Shown piece by piece: positions 4,677 through 6,557 of a DNA stretch of 6,557 nucleotides. The translations under genes and the position numbers were made by a program. Location of the stretch: assembly GCA_903827085.1 (NCBI GenBank), contig CAIKHC010000429.1:1-6557 (forward strand), read 5' to 3'. Origin of the DNA: an uncultured Candidatus Nemicrothrix sp. (GTDB lineage Bacteria > Actinomycetota > Acidimicrobiia > Acidimicrobiales > Acidimicrobilacustridaceae). The notes under the pieces are model-generated. The model was not told the DNA's origin, did not search any database, and saw only the letters and a program-made list of their open reading frames with translations. The stretch's first letter is position 1, and each line of letters begins with the position of its first letter.

Positions 4677-6557
4677 ATGACACCTAGTTCCCAGGTTTTT
4701 TCAGCACAATCAGCGCAGCAATTGCTGCCGCTCTTGGCTGAGCGTTTACGCGCGCCGCTGGCCGACCCCTTCCTGCCCGACATCGTGGTCGTGCCCACCG
4801 CCGGCACCCGCGATTGGCTCATTGAACAGCTCGGCCATCAACTCGATCCCAACGGCTCCGGCGAGGCCATCCTCACCAACGTTCATTTCTGGTTTCCGAA
4901 CGAGTTCAATCTTCATGCCATCGGCACCGAACGGGCCGCCGACGACCCGTGGTCGGTCAAACGCCTGCGCTGGACGTTGCTCGGCCTCCTCACCGCTGAG
5001 ACTTCGTTGGCTCCCGGGTTCGCCGAAGCCAAGAGCCCCTTGGCCACCGCGCAACGCATTGCCGAATTGTTCGATCGTTACTCGGTGTACCGACCTGAAA
5101 TGCCTGCGAGCTGGGCCAAGGGAACACAAGCCGATCCAGTGACGCCGCTTCGTCCCGATAAGCAATGGCAATACGCGTTGTGGCATGCGGTGCACGATGT
5201 CATTGGTGTATCGACCGGCGAACGCTTCATCGCCGCACGCGGTCACCTCGACCCAACCGCGGTGCAGCGCGCCCTTCCTGGTCGATTGTCGGTATTTGGT
5301 CTCGACGCGTACTCGCCAGCAAAAGTTTCGTTGCTCGGCGAACTCTCTACGTTGCTCGACCTCGCCGTGTACACGGTGTTCCCTGCTTCTGATCGCATTC
5401 CCGATCTTCGTTCGGTCGATCTTGGCGATGAGTTGCGCAGTCATCTCGACCTAGCGAATGACATGCACAATCCGTTGTTGCGCTCGTGGTCTCGTGCGGG
5501 CCTTGAATCCATGGCGTTGTTGTCACGTGCCTTTCCAAAGATGCAAACGCTCAAAGCGGCGCCGGCACCGACTGTGCTTGGCCGCTTACAGCAGTCGATT
5601 GCGCACGACGAACCACTTGCAATTCCTCCGCACAAGAAGTCTGTGCTGGAAAATGGGGACGGCTCGTTCGAGGTACATCTGTGTCACGGGCCCACGCGCC
5701 AGGTTGAAGTGTTGCGCGATGCGCTTTTGCATCGCTTAGCGGCCGACCCCACGTTGCACCCGCGCGACATCATCGTTATTTGTCCCGATATCGAAATGTA
5801 TGCGCCGCTCGTTGGCCCAGTGATGGGTGCCGAGTTCCGCGAAGTTGTTGAAGGTGATGTAATCGGCTCGCGTTTGCAGCTACCCATCGCCATCATCGAC
5901 AAAACCACCAGCACCTCAACACTGGTTGCCGATGCAATTGCTGCGTTGTTCGATGCGGTCGGTAACCGTCTTGAACTGAGCAAGGTGCTTGAACTGCTTG
6001 CCCTCGAACCAGTGCGCCGAAAGTTCGACATCGATGAAGGCGGATTCGCAACGGTTGAACGTTGGCTGACCGATCTGCAGGTGCATTGGGGAATCGACGA
6101 CACGTACCGCGCGGCAGCTCCTTGGAACTATCCGACCGGCATCGAAGCGGGCACCTGGCGCATTGCGATCGATCGCTTGATCAACGGCATTCTCGTGCAG
6201 TCACCAGAGGACCGAGAAACGCTTCCAGGCGTTGTTGGTTACGACGACATTGGCGGAAGTTCCATTGAACTTGTTGGCAATCTTGCATCGTTCGTTGATG
6301 AACTGAGCGACTTCACCCTGTTCTGCAGCGAGCCCCGCTTCGCCGCTGAATGGGCCGACAGACTCGAGGCTCTTTTCAGCGCAATGTTCGATGTTCCCTT
6401 CGAAGATCGCAACCAACTCACCGATGCTCTCGATGTTGCTCGCGAACTTCGGTTGCATGCGGCGACATCAGCGGAGTCGGCGCAACTTGGCTTCCGAGAA
6501 ATTTCGGCGCTTTTTGCCGAGGAACTCGATGGCATTCGTTCGCGATCAAAGGTGTGG
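4677..6557 (+). CDS. recC: RecC, exodeoxyribonuclease V gamma subunit (N-terminal 627 residues; continues past window)
   Basis: RecC is the scaffold and Chi-scanning subunit of RecBCD, the cytoplasmic helicase-nuclease that processes double-strand DNA ends for RecA-dependent repair and degrades foreign linear DNA. I compared it from memory with E. coli RecC (about 1120 residues). Matching blocks occur in the right order: VVVPTAGTRDWL (37-48), NVHFWFPNEF (68-77), LFDRYSVYRPE (131-141), NPLLRSW (265-271), FEVHLCHGPTRQVEVLRD (331-348), PRDIIVICPDIEMYAPL (362-378), HWGIDD (470-475) and later IELVGNLASF. As in other RecC proteins the helicase-like N-terminal domain has no Walker A lysine: VPTAGT stands where a GKT loop would be. 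The frame is open with no stop or frameshift from ATG 4677 to the edge; the C-terminal half, including the inactive nuclease-like fold, is outside. GGCGGAG lies three bases before ATG, and an in-frame TGA at 4653 leaves no better upstream start. recB and recD probably follow. No LexA-type box (CGAAC-N4-GTTCG) is seen upstream. Confidence 0.93.
   Translation, partial: MTPSSQVFSAQSAQQLLPLLAERLRAPLADPFLPDIVVVPTAGTRDWLIEQLGHQLDPNGSGEAILTNVHFWFPNEFNLHAIGTERAADDPWSVKRLRWTLLGLLTAETSLAPGFAEAKSPLATAQRIAELFDRYSVYRPEMPASWAKGTQADPVTPLRPDKQWQYALWHAVHDVIGVSTGERFIAARGHLDPTAVQRALPGRLSVFGLDAYSPAKVSLLGELSTLLDLAVYTVFPASDRIPDLRSVDLGDELRSHLDLANDMHNPLLRSWSRAGLESMALLSRAFPKMQTLKAAPAPTVLGRLQQSIAHDEPLAIPPHKKSVLENGDGSFEVHLCHGPTRQVEVLRDALLHRLAADPTLHPRDIIVICPDIEMYAPLVGPVMGAEFREVVEGDVIGSRLQLPIAIIDKTTSTSTLVADAIAALFDAVGNRLELSKVLELLALEPVRRKFDIDEGGFATVERWLTDLQVHWGIDDTYRAAAPWNYPTGIEAGTWRIAIDRLINGILVQSPEDRETLPGVVGYDDIGGSSIELVGNLASFVDELSDFTLFCSEPRFAAEWADRLEALFSAMFDVPFEDRNQLTDALDVARELRLHAATSAESAQLGFREISALFAEELDGIRSRSKVW

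Noticed and set aside
4746..5444. A 232-codon open frame on the minus strand, antisense to recC
   Set aside because: It lies wholly within recC, whose plus-strand frame is uninterrupted and matches RecC in order. The antisense product is Arg/Gly/Glu-rich with no recognisable motif, as expected from the complement of a GC-rich gene.

Overview
The window looks like chromosomal DNA of a bacterium of moderately high GC content, most likely an actinobacterium; a lineage such as Acidimicrobiia is possible, but this is inference. The grounds are the codon use, the N-terminal 'SKDF' motif of one ABC half-transporter, the C-terminal style of the LuxR-type HTH protein, and a GTG start. There are no rRNA, tRNA, CRISPR or insertion-sequence features. 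Coding density is high.

Left half (minus strand, read right to left from about 3680 to 1): a tightly coupled operon. It starts with an ABC half-transporter whose ATP site is degenerate (GTG start at 3680). A 4-bp ATGA overlap leads into a second ABC half-transporter with a complete Walker B/H-loop but a degenerate signature motif. An 11-bp overlap then leads into a third gene, which runs off the left edge. Only 30 residues of that third gene are visible; they include a hydrophobic stretch, so it is probably a membrane protein. The two ABC proteins complement each other's defects exactly as in asymmetric heterodimeric exporters of the TM287/288, LmrCD and BmrCD type: one canonical and one degenerate ATP site.

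Centre (about 3681 to 3937): a divergent intergenic region with several short dyads (GATA/TATC half-sites, CGTTAT/ATAACG around a possible -10 box, and CGTAG/CTACG in the leader of the regulator). It separates the exporter operon from a plus-strand LuxR/NarL-type regulator of about 217 residues. Its N-terminal half resembles a receiver domain but lacks the phospho-acceptor aspartate. Control of the exporter by this regulator is a reasonable hypothesis from the arrangement, not something the sequence proves.

Right half (4677 to the right edge, plus strand): the first 627 codons of a RecC-like protein, the gamma subunit of the RecBCD helicase-nuclease. It is open to the end of the window, with no stop or frameshift. 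An 85-bp gap containing a perfect 7-bp stem-loop separates it from the regulator. Several residues at positions linked to Chi recognition in E. coli RecC differ here. recB and recD would be expected further right, outside the window.

Overall this is an ordinary housekeeping and transport neighbourhood. I see no clear undescribed system. The most interesting points are the pseudo-receiver regulator with its operator-like dyads, the asymmetric exporter, and the divergent Chi-recognition surface of RecC.
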